A stretch of 64,000 bases of DNA, from the NCBI RefSeq assembly GCF_017254915.1, contig NZ_JAFKCT010000001.1, positions 62,001 through 126,000 of the forward strand, in the 5' to 3' direction. How positions within the stretch are numbered: position 1 is the first letter of the stretch; each line of letters opens with the position of its first letter. The translations under genes were made by a program, and so were the position numbers. Below are positions 49,958-59,422 of the stretch, one piece after another. The notes beneath the pieces were generated by a model. It saw only the letters and a list, made by a program, of their open reading frames with translations. It made no database searches and was not told the origin of the DNA. This DNA comes from Algoriphagus oliviformis (GTDB lineage: Bacteria; Bacteroidota; Bacteroidia; Cytophagales; Cyclobacteriaceae).

Positions 49958-51310
49958 ATGAAAAAAAACGAAATCACCATCCTGGGTGCCGGCCTGATCG
50001 GCAGCCTGATGGCCATATATCTCAAGCGTCAAGGCCTGGACGTCTCCGTCTACGACAAGCGGCCTGACAAGCGCAAAACCCCCTATTCCGAAGCCGGCAG
50101 ATCCATCAATATGGCCCTCAGCCATAGAGGCTGGAAAAGCTTGGAACAGGTGGGGTTGAAAGACAAAGTCCTTCCCCTGGCAATTCCCATGTATGGGCGC
50201 AAGGTCCATGACGAGCATGGCAAGACGACCTTTATCCCCTATGGCAAAGCCAATCAGGCGATCTACTCGATCTCCAGGGGGAAGTTTAACCAAATGCTGG
50301 TCGAAGAGGCGGAGAGGCTGGGCGCAACGGTGCACTTTGAGCATAAGTGCCTGGATGTGGATTTTCAAAAAAACGAAATCCTGTTCGAAACTTCTGAAGG
50401 GGAAAAATCACTCCAACCCGACGTAGTGATCGGGGCGGACGGCGCCTACTCTGCCCTCCGCATGTCCATGCAAAAGCAGATCCGCTTCAACTACACCCAA
50501 GAATACCTCCCCCACGGATATAAGGAACTGACCATACCGGCGACCGCCGAAGGGGAGTTTGCCATGGATCCCAATGCGCTGCATATCTGGCCGCGAGGCA
50601 AATTCATGCTCATCGCCCTGCCCAATCCCGACAAGTCCTTTACCTGCACACTCTTCCTTCCTTTTGAAGGCTCCAAGGTGTGTTTCGAAAAAATCCGTGA
50701 CGAAAAAGACCTCGAAACGATGTTCCGGGCCTATTTCGACGATGCCTACCAGCTGATGCCGGATTTGAAAAAAGAGTTTTTCAAAAACCCAACCGCCGCC
50801 CTGATCAATATCGAGTGCTTCCCTTGGGTACAAGGCAACGCCCTTCTCCTTGGCGACGCCTCCCACGCGATGGTGCCGTTTTACGGACAAGGCATGAACT
50901 GCGGCTTTGAGGATTGCTACATCCTCAACGGCCTGATCGAGAAACTGGGAACGAACGCTTGGGATTTGGTTTTTGAGAAATTCCAGAAAAAGCGCAAGCC
51001 GGATACCGATGCCATCTGCCAGCTGGCCATGGAAAACTTCAAGGAAATGAGGGATTCGGTGGGAGATCCGAAGTTTTTGCTCCGCAAGAAAATCGAAGCC
51101 AAACTGCATGAGCTCTATCCCAATGACTGGATCCCGCTCTACACCATGGTCACTTTCTCCGACATGGGCTACGCAGAGGCCTATGCGCAGGGCAAGCTCC
51201 AAGAAGCAGTGATGAACAAGGTGATGGCCAATCCCCTGATCACAGAAAACTGGGACAAGCTCGACTACGAGGACATCATCAACCAGATGGAAACAGCAAA
51301 AGCGGTCTAA
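49958..51310 (+). CDS. kmo: Kynurenine 3-monooxygenase
   Basis: 450 residues. FAD-binding GxGxxG is ILGAGLIGSLMA (about 7-18), the RSINMALSHRGWKSL (about 47-61) and VIGADGAYSALRM segments fit the flavin hydroxylase fold, and GDASHAMVPFYGQGMNCGFEDCYIL (about 305-329) is the late FAD motif. The C-terminus is helical, with membrane-facing hydrophobic parts. It converts kynurenine to 3-hydroxykynurenine using NADPH and oxygen. Its stop codon lies in the loop of the terminator. Confidence 0.96.
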   Translation: MKKNEITILGAGLIGSLMAIYLKRQGLDVSVYDKRPDKRKTPYSEAGRSINMALSHRGWKSLEQVGLKDKVLPLAIPMYGRKVHDEHGKTTFIPYGKANQAIYSISRGKFNQMLVEEAERLGATVHFEHKCLDVDFQKNEILFETSEGEKSLQPDVVIGADGAYSALRMSMQKQIRFNYTQEYLPHGYKELTIPATAEGEFAMDPNALHIWPRGKFMLIALPNPDKSFTCTLFLPFEGSKVCFEKIRDEKDLETMFRAYFDDAYQLMPDLKKEFFKNPTAALINIECFPWVQGNALLLGDASHAMVPFYGQGMNCGFEDCYILNGLIEKLGTNAWDLVFEKFQKKRKPDTDAICQLAMENFKEMRDSVGDPKFLLRKKIEAKLHELYPNDWIPLYTMVTFSDMGYAEAYAQGKLQEAVMNKVMANPLITENWDKLDYEDIINQMETAKAV

Positions 51311-51323
51311 TGACCGCTTTTTT
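51298..51323 (+). terminator. Terminator overlapping the end of kmo
   Basis: AAAAGCGGTC (51298-51307) pairs with GACCGCTTTT (51312-51321) around a TAAT loop that holds the kmo stop codon; T-run to 51323. The stem and upstream bases share ACAGCAAAAGCGGTCTA with the hairpin at 35212. Confidence 0.9.
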
Positions 51324-51359
51324 CCTATCAATCCGACTCCCTGCCGAGCTCCGCCTGAC

Positions 51360-53117
51360 CTATTTTTTCTCCAGCTCCACCCAAAAAGGGAAGTAACGCT
51401 TGCCTCCCACCGTATAGAAAGGCAGCAGATCCCCCTGGCTGGCCCCCCATCGAACGCCCTTCACTTCCATCAACTCGATAGTGCCCGTAGACGGCTCATC
51501 GAAAACCAGCGCTTGGGTACCGAGCTCCAGAGTCATCTTTCCGCCAGCAGGCACGGGCTTCACAAACTTGAACCGAATATCGTACACCCCCGCGGCTACC
51601 TCCACTCTCCAATAGCCGTAGATGTCCTCCTGATCCCAGATCCCCCGCTCGCCGGAGGCATCATTTCGATTGAGGAAAACGGGATTTTCCACACCATAGC
51701 CGATCTGGATAAGCGGAGGATGGAGCAGGTTTTCCTCCTGTGCAAGGACTTCAACAAGTTCATCCATTTCCCCTTTTAGCTCCTTCGCTTTCGAGGGTTT
51801 GGTTGCAACGAGATTATGTTCTTCGTAGGGATCGCTGTCCAAGTCATACAGTTCAAAAGCGTCAATTTCAGCATCGTAGGCGGTATTGCCAACCAGCTTC
51901 CAGCCGCCCCTTTGCAGGGAAATGTTTTGGTACAGCTCGGGCGACTTCCTGGTCCAGTAGGAAAAGTAGCTTCGCTGGTCAGGGTCTACTTTCCTGTTTT
52001 CGATGAGCGGCATCATGCTCTGGCCGTCGATCACACGGTCTTTTGGCTCATCAAATCCGCAGAGATCCGCCAAAGTCGGCAGCACATCCAGGTGTGCAGT
52101 AAGGCCAGAGATGTCTCGGTTGCCTTCAAATCCTGCGGGATACTTGATGAAAAAAGGTGCCTTGATCCCGCCTTGGGAAACGCTCCCCTTTCTTCCCTTC
52201 AGGCCTGCCACATAGCGTTGCTGCTGCGGCCCGTTGTCGGTCATGAAGATCACGATGGTGTTGTCCTCGATTCCGAGTTCTTTGAGTTTGAAAAAAAGCT
52301 TGGCCAAGTTGTCGTCGATGTTTTCCACCATCGCATAGACTTTCCTCGCATCCTCTTTGTCTTTGTCAGACATGGGGTAAAAAGGTCTTCCGTCCCGGCC
52401 AAATCCAGCCCCAGGGTCTATGTCCTTGTATTTTTGATAGTATTCCTCGGGTACCTGAAGCGGCGTGTGGGGGGCGTTGAAGGAGAGGTAGGTGAAAAAT
52501 GGCCTGTCCCTGTTCTTCTCAACAAACTTGATCGCCTCCGACGCAAAGATGTCTGAGCAGTAGCCTTGGTAGCGTTCCTGTCGGTCGTTGTGCCAAAGTA
52601 CCGGGTCAAAATAGCTACGGTCCCCCTGATAATAGGTCGTGATGTCGCCGACCTGCCCCATCCCTCCGGACAGGTGAATCAGCGACTCATCAAAGCCCTG
52701 ATCGCTGGGCCGCATGGGATAGTTGTCGCCGAGATGCCACTTCCCAAATATGCCGGTAGCATAGCCCTTGTCCTTCAGGAGCTCCGCGATGGTCACTTCT
52801 GAGCTGGCCATCATCGCGCCGCCGTTGTAGGTATCCCGTACGCCGGTGCGGAGGGCATACCTGCCGGTCATCAGACTGGCGCGGGTGGGCGCACAGACAG
52901 GCGACACATGGAAATCCACAAAGCGAACACTCTCCGCCGCCAAGGCGTCGATAGTCGGCGTATGGACATGGGGATTGCCATGCGTCCCCAGATCGCCATA
53001 GCCTTGGTCATCGGTGATGATGAGGATGACGTTGGGCGATTTGGCTTTCTGCTGTGCAAAAGAGCCAGAGCACATCCAGCAAAAAAATGCCAGAAAAGCG
53101 GATAGTCGAAAATTCAT
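51360..53117 (-). CDS. Formylglycine-dependent sulfatase, secreted
   Basis: 585 residues with a signal peptide ending SFAQ (about residue 22). Metal-binding IITDDQGYGD (Asp36, Asp37) and the formylglycine motif CAPTR (Cys75 to Arg79) are intact. GKWHLG, NAPHTPL and MTDNGPQ are other S1-family pieces. The last 120 residues form a beta domain. It removes sulfate esters from glycans or small molecules and needs an FGE or anSME maturase encoded elsewhere. It stands alone, converging with kmo. Confidence 0.92.
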   Translation of the reverse strand: MNFRLSAFLAFFCWMCSGSFAQQKAKSPNVILIITDDQGYGDLGTHGNPHVHTPTIDALAAESVRFVDFHVSPVCAPTRASLMTGRYALRTGVRDTYNGGAMMASSEVTIAELLKDKGYATGIFGKWHLGDNYPMRPSDQGFDESLIHLSGGMGQVGDITTYYQGDRSYFDPVLWHNDRQERYQGYCSDIFASEAIKFVEKNRDRPFFTYLSFNAPHTPLQVPEEYYQKYKDIDPGAGFGRDGRPFYPMSDKDKEDARKVYAMVENIDDNLAKLFFKLKELGIEDNTIVIFMTDNGPQQQRYVAGLKGRKGSVSQGGIKAPFFIKYPAGFEGNRDISGLTAHLDVLPTLADLCGFDEPKDRVIDGQSMMPLIENRKVDPDQRSYFSYWTRKSPELYQNISLQRGGWKLVGNTAYDAEIDAFELYDLDSDPYEEHNLVATKPSKAKELKGEMDELVEVLAQEENLLHPPLIQIGYGVENPVFLNRNDASGERGIWDQEDIYGYWRVEVAAGVYDIRFKFVKPVPAGGKMTLELGTQALVFDEPSTGTIELMEVKGVRWGASQGDLLPFYTVGGKRYFPFWVELEKK

Positions 53118-53378
53118 GGGAAAAGGCTAGTAAGCCGTGATTATCCCAAAAATATCCATCAAAGCCAAGGAACTTTATGTAAGGGGACAAGACACGGGGT
53201 CAACGTCGATCCCGACAGTTTTCTCCGAAAATCAAATACATATATTCATCTTGAAACGTCAATAATTTGACAGGATTCTCCATGGAAAATTCAATTTACA
53301 TGACTACTTTAGCCCAAGTAGCGAGATTTTTATTGCAGTTTTCTGGATTTCAAATCCCTTTTTATAAACCCAAAAAAA

Positions 53379-54089
53379 ATGGCCAGGCTTTTTGTTTTTG
53401 TGTTTCTGTCCCTTCTTTTCTGCCAAAGATCGATGGCACAGGGAGACCATATCTCCATCGGAATCGGTCCTTCAATGGTGTATGTGGACAACAATTCCGG
53501 AGTGTATCAGGACTTGAACTTCAAGGTAAAGCCCGCGTTCACCGCGTCTTACAACAAGCAAATGACCGAAAACATCGCCTTAAGGGGCACGTTTGGCGTT
53601 CAGCTCCTCAACAGCGGGGAATATGACCTCTCGTTCATCAAAAGGATTTCCAATTGGGGCAAACAGGACCAGGCATTTGACTTCAAAGGAACGGGCTACT
53701 TTGTCGATGTGCTTCCGGTATTTACGACCAACCCGAACGCTTTGGGAATGCTGATGTCTACTCTTCAATTTTATGCGGGAATCGGGTTTGGGGGAATGTT
53801 CGTGCAGAGGGAACAGAAAACCCTGCTAAACGGCGTGGTAGAAGACGGTGAACTGGTCGAAGGTGACTTTGTCACAACAAACGAAACCAGCTTTTCACCC
53901 TATATCCCTTTTAAAACCGGAATAAGCACCAACCTAAGCGGCGATTGGGATTTTGGACTGGAGTTTTCCCTGTTTGTCACCATGAACTCTGAATTGGACG
54001 GCAACAACATCAAACACAACCAAATCAACCCAGACATGGCCAGTCAGATACTTTTCAAGGTAAAAAGATACATAGGCCCAGCTTGGTAG
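53379..54089 (+). CDS. Outer-membrane beta-barrel protein of unknown function
   Basis: 236 residues from MARLFVFVFLSLLFCQRSMAQ, a clear signal peptide. The rest is a small OmpW/OmpA-like barrel (ISIGIGPSMVYVDNN, LNFKVKPAFTASYNK, LQFYAGIGFGGMFVQRE, WDFGLEFSLFVTMNS). No specific family is recognised. Unlike most barrels here the last residue is Trp (RYIGPAW). It is a single gene. The upstream 260 bp are AT-rich and contain no supported gene. Confidence 0.7.
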   Translation: MARLFVFVFLSLLFCQRSMAQGDHISIGIGPSMVYVDNNSGVYQDLNFKVKPAFTASYNKQMTENIALRGTFGVQLLNSGEYDLSFIKRISNWGKQDQAFDFKGTGYFVDVLPVFTTNPNALGMLMSTLQFYAGIGFGGMFVQREQKTLLNGVVEDGELVEGDFVTTNETSFSPYIPFKTGISTNLSGDWDFGLEFSLFVTMNSELDGNNIKHNQINPDMASQILFKVKRYIGPAW

Positions 54090-54179
54090 GCACATTCCTT
54101 TTCAAGGGAGTAAACAGCCCAAGCATGCACTTTTAGCGCCCCCTTAATTCCCCGTCAGCAAACTAGCCGGCGATCGTGG

Positions 54180-55760
54180 CTATTGGACTCCCACCTTCAC
54201 CGCTCCAAACATATGGGCGTTGTCGCTCAGCCTCAAGTCCCTACCACTTACGGTCGTGACATTTTTCAGCCTTACCTCCTTGGTCTTCACATAGGGAAAT
54301 TTTTCCCGGTAAGAGTCATCGACATTTTCTGAATTGAAATTTCCAAAAATCGCAGGCCCAAGGTAATCTTCCGGATGGTTGGAATCGTCTATGCGGAGAT
54401 TTTCGAAAGTGATGCGCTCTGGCATGTAGCAGGTATAGCCAAAGTCATGCTGGCCGGAATTGTATCCGCTGATCAATGAGGCTGCTACAGGCCGCCCGCC
54501 CGAGGGTACAAAGACACAATCCCGAATCACCACTTCTCCCTCCCAGGTACTGCCATAGTCAGACCGGAGGTTGATCAAGCTTCGTCCTCTGATCTCGGAG
54601 TTTTCCACGGTAAAGGTCCCACTCCCGATGGCATTGATCCCCATGTGGCCCAGCTTCGAATTGCGTATCGTGGCATTTGCCACCCCCATGTGGGCGTCAA
54701 ATCGCGAGAACGTGCAGTTGTCAAAGAGCAGGTTTTTGCAATAGTTGGACCCCATGATACCCCAATAGGTGGCGTCGTCGATGTCATTGGTCTGGCTGCA
54801 GTTGACAAAAGAGACATTCAAGGCTCTGCCAATCGAGATGTCGTATGTCCCCATGGAGACGGTCGTACCAGCACGTCCGATGGTCTGATAGGTCTTGTGC
54901 CCTGTCAGAACGCTGTTTTTCACCGTCACGTCGGTGCAGTTGCTGATATTGACAAATCCCCCGTAGGGCGCGCCATGCTCTCCTTCGCCCGTGATCCGAT
55001 GCTCCAATCCGTCCACGACCACGTTGGAGCGCTGGATGGAAAGATTCCGGCTGTAGTAGTTGTATTTTGACTCCTCTTGGTTGGCAATGGTAGTGAAGCG
55101 ACCTCCCTTGACGGTAAGCGTTTCTTCGTCGATCGGAAGCACCCTGATATCCGTAATCTGTTCAAAATCCCAAATGATGGGCGCATTCCCGTCCACATTC
55201 CCCTCCCTGTCGACTAGGAAAATATCCGTCTGTGGGGCTCCATTGTTCACATTGGGCCCAAAGCGGATGTACTGTTTGACATGGGCATTGGTCACGGTGA
55301 TCAAGGATCGCTGGGGCAGCTTGACATCCAGCTTTTCCTGGTTTCTCCTGAGGGAAGTGATCCCCTCCAGTTGATAGGATTGTTGGTCAGATTTGACCAA
55401 GAAAACCGGGGCGTTGGTATTCTCCGCTTCCCGGTCATCGATAAGGAAAGAAGCGGTCCCAAAATCCGTGTCCGTCTGGATGATGGCAGTGAGATCCGCC
55501 CCTCCGATGTAGTAAGTCGCCCCCTCGTCCGCTTTTACGGGAAGCCTATGCTCATTGGCAAACTCGTGGGCCTGTGCAATCGCCTGTATGTCCTCGCTTT
55601 TCCCATCCCCCTTAGCCCCAAAGTCACTGTACCGCACCACGCCGGCAGATTTCAGCTTGGCGATAGTCTCGGGGGAAACGTCTTCAAGCTCTCCCCTGGT
55701 CTGACTTTGCACTCGGAGGATGCTAGTGGATAAGAAGAAAAACAGGAACAGGTACTTCAT
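54180..55760 (-). CDS. Right-handed beta-helix protein, pectate-lyase/GH28-related fold, secreted
   Basis: 526 residues with signal peptide to about 19. The first part (VVRYSDFGAKGDGKSEDIQAIAQAHEFAN) is the start seen in pectate-lyase-superfamily and phage tailspike beta-helices. From about 240 there are short helix-turn coils (VTVKNSVLTGHK, VSFVNCSQTND, LLFDNCTFSRFDAHMG, ATIRNSKLGHMG, FTVENSEIRGRS) matching parallel beta-helix rungs. No certain catalytic residues can be pointed out. It may bind or cut a polysaccharide, or be structural. Single gene. Confidence 0.8.
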   Translation of the reverse strand: MKYLFLFFFLSTSILRVQSQTRGELEDVSPETIAKLKSAGVVRYSDFGAKGDGKSEDIQAIAQAHEFANEHRLPVKADEGATYYIGGADLTAIIQTDTDFGTASFLIDDREAENTNAPVFLVKSDQQSYQLEGITSLRRNQEKLDVKLPQRSLITVTNAHVKQYIRFGPNVNNGAPQTDIFLVDREGNVDGNAPIIWDFEQITDIRVLPIDEETLTVKGGRFTTIANQEESKYNYYSRNLSIQRSNVVVDGLEHRITGEGEHGAPYGGFVNISNCTDVTVKNSVLTGHKTYQTIGRAGTTVSMGTYDISIGRALNVSFVNCSQTNDIDDATYWGIMGSNYCKNLLFDNCTFSRFDAHMGVANATIRNSKLGHMGINAIGSGTFTVENSEIRGRSLINLRSDYGSTWEGEVVIRDCVFVPSGGRPVAASLISGYNSGQHDFGYTCYMPERITFENLRIDDSNHPEDYLGPAIFGNFNSENVDDSYREKFPYVKTKEVRLKNVTTVSGRDLRLSDNAHMFGAVKVGVQ

Positions 55761-55869
55761 GGGGAAAATGGTTCTGTGTTGGAAAAGATATCAAAACGTA
55801 GTCATCTGATGGTTTGGTGAACCCACCAAGCGCTCTTCAGGCTAGTGGCGAAGCTGACAGCAGGAACGA

Positions 55870-56901
55870 TCAAAGGTCAAAAAGCGTCCCGCTCGTCCCG
55901 GTCGGCTTGATGTTCAGATGCTTATAGGCAAGTTCGGTGGCCATCCGTCCACGGGAGGTCCGCTTCAGATAGCCCTCTTGGATCAGAAAAGGCTCGTAAA
56001 CTTCCTCAATCGTCTCGGCTTCCTCTCCGCAGGCCGTAGCAATGGTACCGAGCCCTACTGGCCCGCCTTTAAACTTGTCGATGATGGTCAGCAAAATACG
56101 GTTGTCCATCTCGTCCAGTCCATTTTCATCCACATCCAGCGCATTGAGGGCGATCTTGGCTATATCGAGCGTGATCGTACCATTGCCTTTGACTTCGGCA
56201 AAGTCCCTCGTCCGGCGCAAGAGCATGTTGGCGATACGGGGCGTGCCGCGGCTTCTGCGGGCAATTTCGTAGGCCGCTATTTCGTCGATGGGAGTCTGCA
56301 GAATCCCCGCAGACCGGGAGACGATGTCCGTCAGCAGCTTGGCGTCATAGTATTCGAGTCGGGAATTGATCCCAAACCTGGCCCTCAGCGGGGAGGTCAG
56401 CAAACCCGAGCGGGTAGTCGCTCCGATCAGCGTAAAGGGATTGAGGGAAATCTGCACCGAGCGCGCATTGGGACCGCTGTCCAGCATGATGTCTATGCGA
56501 AAATCCTCCATGGCGGAATAGAGGTACTCCTCCACAATAGGATTTAGCCTGTGGATCTCGTCGATGAAGAGCACGTCGCCCTCTTCCAGGTTGGTCAGCA
56601 AACCTGCAAGGTCGGAAGGCTTGTCCAGCACCGGGCCAGAGGTGATTTTGATCCCGGCTTGCAGCTCGTTGGCTATGATGTTGGACAGGGTGGTTTTTCC
56701 CAGTCCGGGAGGGCCGTGGAGCAGGACGTGGTCGAGGGGCTCGTTCCGCTTTTTTGCCGCGTGGACAAAGACCCGGAGGTTTTCGACAATCTTTGCCTGC
56801 CCGGTAAAATCCTCAAAACTCAAGGGGCGCAAGGCCCTTTCAAATTCCCGGTCTTTGGGGCTCAGCTGCTCTTCGTCTCCTCTCAGGTAATCTTCTCTCA
56901 T
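55870..56901 (-). CDS. ruvB: Holliday junction branch migration helicase RuvB
   Basis: 343 residues from [10 protein letters not shown]. Walker A is [10 protein letters not shown] (about 62-71), Walker B has DEIH (Asp114, Glu115), the arginine finger and sensor region [18 protein letters not shown] follow, and the C-terminal winged helix reads [25 protein letters not shown]. RuvB is the hexameric motor that drives branch migration with RuvA. The in-frame extension to 57009 overlaps the apbE promoter and is not conserved. Confidence 0.97.
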   Translation of the reverse strand: MREDYLRGDEEQLSPKDREFERALRPLSFEDFTGQAKIVENLRVFVHAAKKRNEPLDHVLLHGPPGLGKTTLSNIIANELQAGIKITSGPVLDKPSDLAGLLTNLEEGDVLFIDEIHRLNPIVEEYLYSAMEDFRIDIMLDSGPNARSVQISLNPFTLIGATTRSGLLTSPLRARFGINSRLEYYDAKLLTDIVSRSAGILQTPIDEIAAYEIARRSRGTPRIANMLLRRTRDFAEVKGNGTITLDIAKIALNALDVDENGLDEMDNRILLTIIDKFKGGPVGLGTIATACGEEAETIEEVYEPFLIQEGYLKRTSRGRMATELAYKHLNIKPTGTSGTLFDL

Positions 56902-57008
56902 GGCATATCGGATACGCACAAATATAAACAAAACCACATGCGGAGAACTTTCCGATTTTGCCCTACCTGACAAAAATTGGCCTAAATTCGCCCCCAAATC
57001 CTCCCGCA

Positions 57009-58070
57009 ATGAATCCCAACGCCCGGAAAAACATCATCTACTCCCTCGTGCTCTTTGCCATCGTGCTGCTCGTATATGCCTGGAGGACAAGGGAGGAAAG
57101 GTCTGCCGAAAAAAGCCCCGAGCCGCATCAGCCCGGGAAGGTCGCCTTTTTCGGGAAAGCGCTGGACGCGGAATACCGGGTCACGTACCTCGACGAGGAA
57201 AACCGCATTTTCAAATCCTCCATCGACTCGCTCATCAATGCCTTCAGCCTCAGCGTCTCGATCTCCGAACCGACCTCCGAAGTCAACCGCCTCAACCTTC
57301 GAGATACGCTTCTTTCCCCCTCGCCCACCCTGCGAAACATGCTGGCTGAGGCAAACCGCATCCATGACCTCAGTGGCGGCGCGCTCGATCCCACCTCCCG
57401 GCCGATCGAACAGGTCTGGACTTTCTCCCAAAGCGGCGCACAGCTGCTGGACAGTACCGACATCCGGCTCGTACTTCCGCTCGTGGGCTTGAAAAAAATC
57501 ACCGTCACCGACAGCCTGATCCGCAAAGCCAGCACAGGAATATTCGTCGACTTCTCCAAGATCGCCAAAGGATACCTCATGGACTTGATGGGGAGCTTCC
57601 TAGAGCGGCAAGGCATCAAAAACTACCTGATCCAGATCGGGGGCGAAAATCTAGCCAAGGGAAGAAACGAGCGAGAGGAACTGTGGAAGATCGGCCTCCA
57701 CTATCTCGGAGACAGCCTGGGAACAAAACAAAGCGGAGTCGTCGCCCTCCAGGACAAAGCCATCTCGACGGCTGGAAATTTCGAACAATACTACGTAAAG
57801 GACTCCCTGCGCCTGTCCTTTACGCTCGATCCCCGCACAGGGCTTCCGGTCAGCCATGGCCTTCTTGGGGTCACCCTCGTGGGGCCAGATGCCAAGACCA
57901 CCGACGCCCTCTCCGACGCCTTGATGGTGTCGGGATGGAGAGAAGCCATGAGACTTGACTCTTCCCGAGCGGATCTGGCGATGCTGCTGATCTACAATGA
58001 AAAGGGAGGAAAAATCAAACAATACATCAGTCCGGAGCTCAGCGGCGTGCTTTCCTTTCCGGTAAAATAA
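57009..58070 (+). CDS. FAD:protein FMN transferase (ApbE family)
   Basis: 353 residues from [18 protein letters not shown]; a membrane-anchoring helix (about 8-27) places the domain in the periplasm. ApbE marks: [62 protein letters not shown] and the late [36 protein letters not shown] with the FAD/Mg site. It attaches FMN to Thr or Ser of target flavoproteins such as NqrB/C or RnfG. None of these is seen here. It is divergent from ruvB. Confidence 0.9.
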   Translation: MNPNARKNIIYSLVLFAIVLLVYAWRTREERSAEKSPEPHQPGKVAFFGKALDAEYRVTYLDEENRIFKSSIDSLINAFSLSVSISEPTSEVNRLNLRDTLLSPSPTLRNMLAEANRIHDLSGGALDPTSRPIEQVWTFSQSGAQLLDSTDIRLVLPLVGLKKITVTDSLIRKASTGIFVDFSKIAKGYLMDLMGSFLERQGIKNYLIQIGGENLAKGRNEREELWKIGLHYLGDSLGTKQSGVVALQDKAISTAGNFEQYYVKDSLRLSFTLDPRTGLPVSHGLLGVTLVGPDAKTTDALSDALMVSGWREAMRLDSSRADLAMLLIYNEKGGKIKQYISPELSGVLSFPVK

Positions 58071-58101
58071 TCCCACCAAATGCCACATAGTTGAATTTTC
58101 T

Positions 58102-58109
58102 TACCTTTG
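58102..58109 (+). promoter_or_regulatory. Promoter -7 box upstream of the ZIP transporter
   Basis: TACCTTTG matches TAnnTTTG and lies 53 bp before the ATG at 58163. No clear upstream box at the usual distance was found. Confidence 0.5.
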
Positions 58110-58162
58110 CCGGGGTTTTCACCAGAATAGCCCTTTGCTGAGCGCAAAGGCAAACTGTGTCT

Positions 58163-58915
58163 ATGGGAATTAACTTTCTGTTTCTTTTTCTTACTGCAAT
58201 GATCTCGGGCTCCCTGGTGTTCTTTGCACCGGCCTTTAAAGATCGATTTTTCAAGCTTGCCCTAGTCTTTGCGGGTTCGTACCTGTTCTCCATCACCATC
58301 CTCCACATCATTCCCGAGCTTTTCAACTCCGGCTACAGCAATTCGCGGATGGGGTTCTACATCCTGATCGGCTTCCTGCTACAGCAGCTGTTGGAGTTTT
58401 GGTCTTCAGGGATCGAGCATGGACACATCCACAAGCATCACTCGGAGACATCCAAAGGGGTGGTCACCCTCATGCTGGGCCTGTTTATCCATGCTTTTTT
58501 GGAAGGGACCCTGCTTTCGCATAGCGCGGCGATGCCCGAGGAATCCCTGCTGGCAGGACATTCGCACAGCGACAAGACCGTGCTGCTGGGGATCATCATG
58601 CACAAGGGCCCTGCGGCCTTTGCGCTGGCAGCAGTGCTTTCTTCCTCGCTGAGCAAAAAATGGACACTCGGCCTGCTGACCGTGTTTGCGCTGGCCTCGC
58701 CCCTGGGCATGTTTTCCAGTGCTTTTCTGATCAGCCAGGGGTTCCTGTCCAACGAAGGCATAGGCCTACTGTACGGGCTGGTGACCGGAGGATTTCTCCA
58801 CATCTCCACGACGATTTTCTTCGAAAGTAGTCCCCACCACAAATTCCAGCTGAACAAGCTCATCGTCACCTTTGTAGCCGCCGCCTTGGCCATGGCCTCG
58901 GAGTATTTGGCCTGA
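58163..58915 (+). CDS. ZIP-family metal transporter
   Basis: 250 residues from MGINFLFLFLTAMISGS. Seven to eight hydrophobic segments, with a His-rich loop HGHIHKHHSETSKG (about 86-99) and conserved metal-path residues: LHIIPEL (about 47-53), GLFIHAFLEGTLL (about 107-119) and IIMHKGPAAFALA (about 143-155), the HK/E motif of the family. It imports zinc or iron or exports metals. Single gene. A GTG start 6 bp upstream is possible. The next 236 bp carry no gene; a small ACGGC...GCCGT hairpin is near 59095. Confidence 0.9.
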   Translation: MGINFLFLFLTAMISGSLVFFAPAFKDRFFKLALVFAGSYLFSITILHIIPELFNSGYSNSRMGFYILIGFLLQQLLEFWSSGIEHGHIHKHHSETSKGVVTLMLGLFIHAFLEGTLLSHSAAMPEESLLAGHSHSDKTVLLGIIMHKGPAAFALAAVLSSSLSKKWTLGLLTVFALASPLGMFSSAFLISQGFLSNEGIGLLYGLVTGGFLHISTTIFFESSPHHKFQLNKLIVTFVAAALAMASEYLA

Positions 58916-59151
58916 TTACACTATTGCGGAAAAGTGATATTTTTTGGGCAATTCCCTGTCTCGAAAGCAAGAATTTGCATTAAAGCCGACTGACTTTCAA
59001 AATTTTTTGGCTTTTCGCGGAAAAGCACTTGGATTCTGTCTCCAGATTCAGGTATTTCATTTCTGATTTAAAAAACAGAAATTCCTATCCTAAAAACGGC
59101 GTTTCTGCCGTCATTTCATCCGCATTTTTATTTTAAAACCGCAAGAACCCC

Positions 59152-59415
59152 ATGAGTGACTCCCCAAACAGAATGACTTCCTACTGGAAGAAGAATTTGC
59201 GCACGCTCCTGGTCTTGCTGTCTGTTTGGTTTATCGTCTCCTTCGGGTTTGGGATCATCCTGGTCGAGCCACTCAACCAATATCATCTGGGAGGCTACCC
59301 CTTGGGCTTTTGGTTTGCCCAGCAGGGGTCCATCTATACCTTCATCATCCTCATTTTTGTCTACGTGGCGCGGATGAACAAGCTGGATCGGGAATTTGAC
59401 GTTCACGAAGACTGA
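59152..59415 (+). CDS. DUF4212 small subunit of sodium/solute symporter
   Basis: 87 residues with two membrane helices (about 17-40 and 58-75). SYWKKNLRTLLVLLSVWFIVSFGFGIIL, EPLNQYHLGGYPLGFWFAQQG and YVARMNKLDREF fit DUF4212. It is a small partner protein of SSS-family acetate-type symporters. It is followed by the large subunit 7 bp downstream. Confidence 0.92.
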   Translation: MSDSPNRMTSYWKKNLRTLLVLLSVWFIVSFGFGIILVEPLNQYHLGGYPLGFWFAQQGSIYTFIILIFVYVARMNKLDREFDVHED

Positions 59416-59422
59416 TTCAGCC

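Noticed and set aside
58916..59151. Sigma-54 promoter upstream of the acetate symporter
   Set aside because: No GG-N10-GC spacing was found in the interval.
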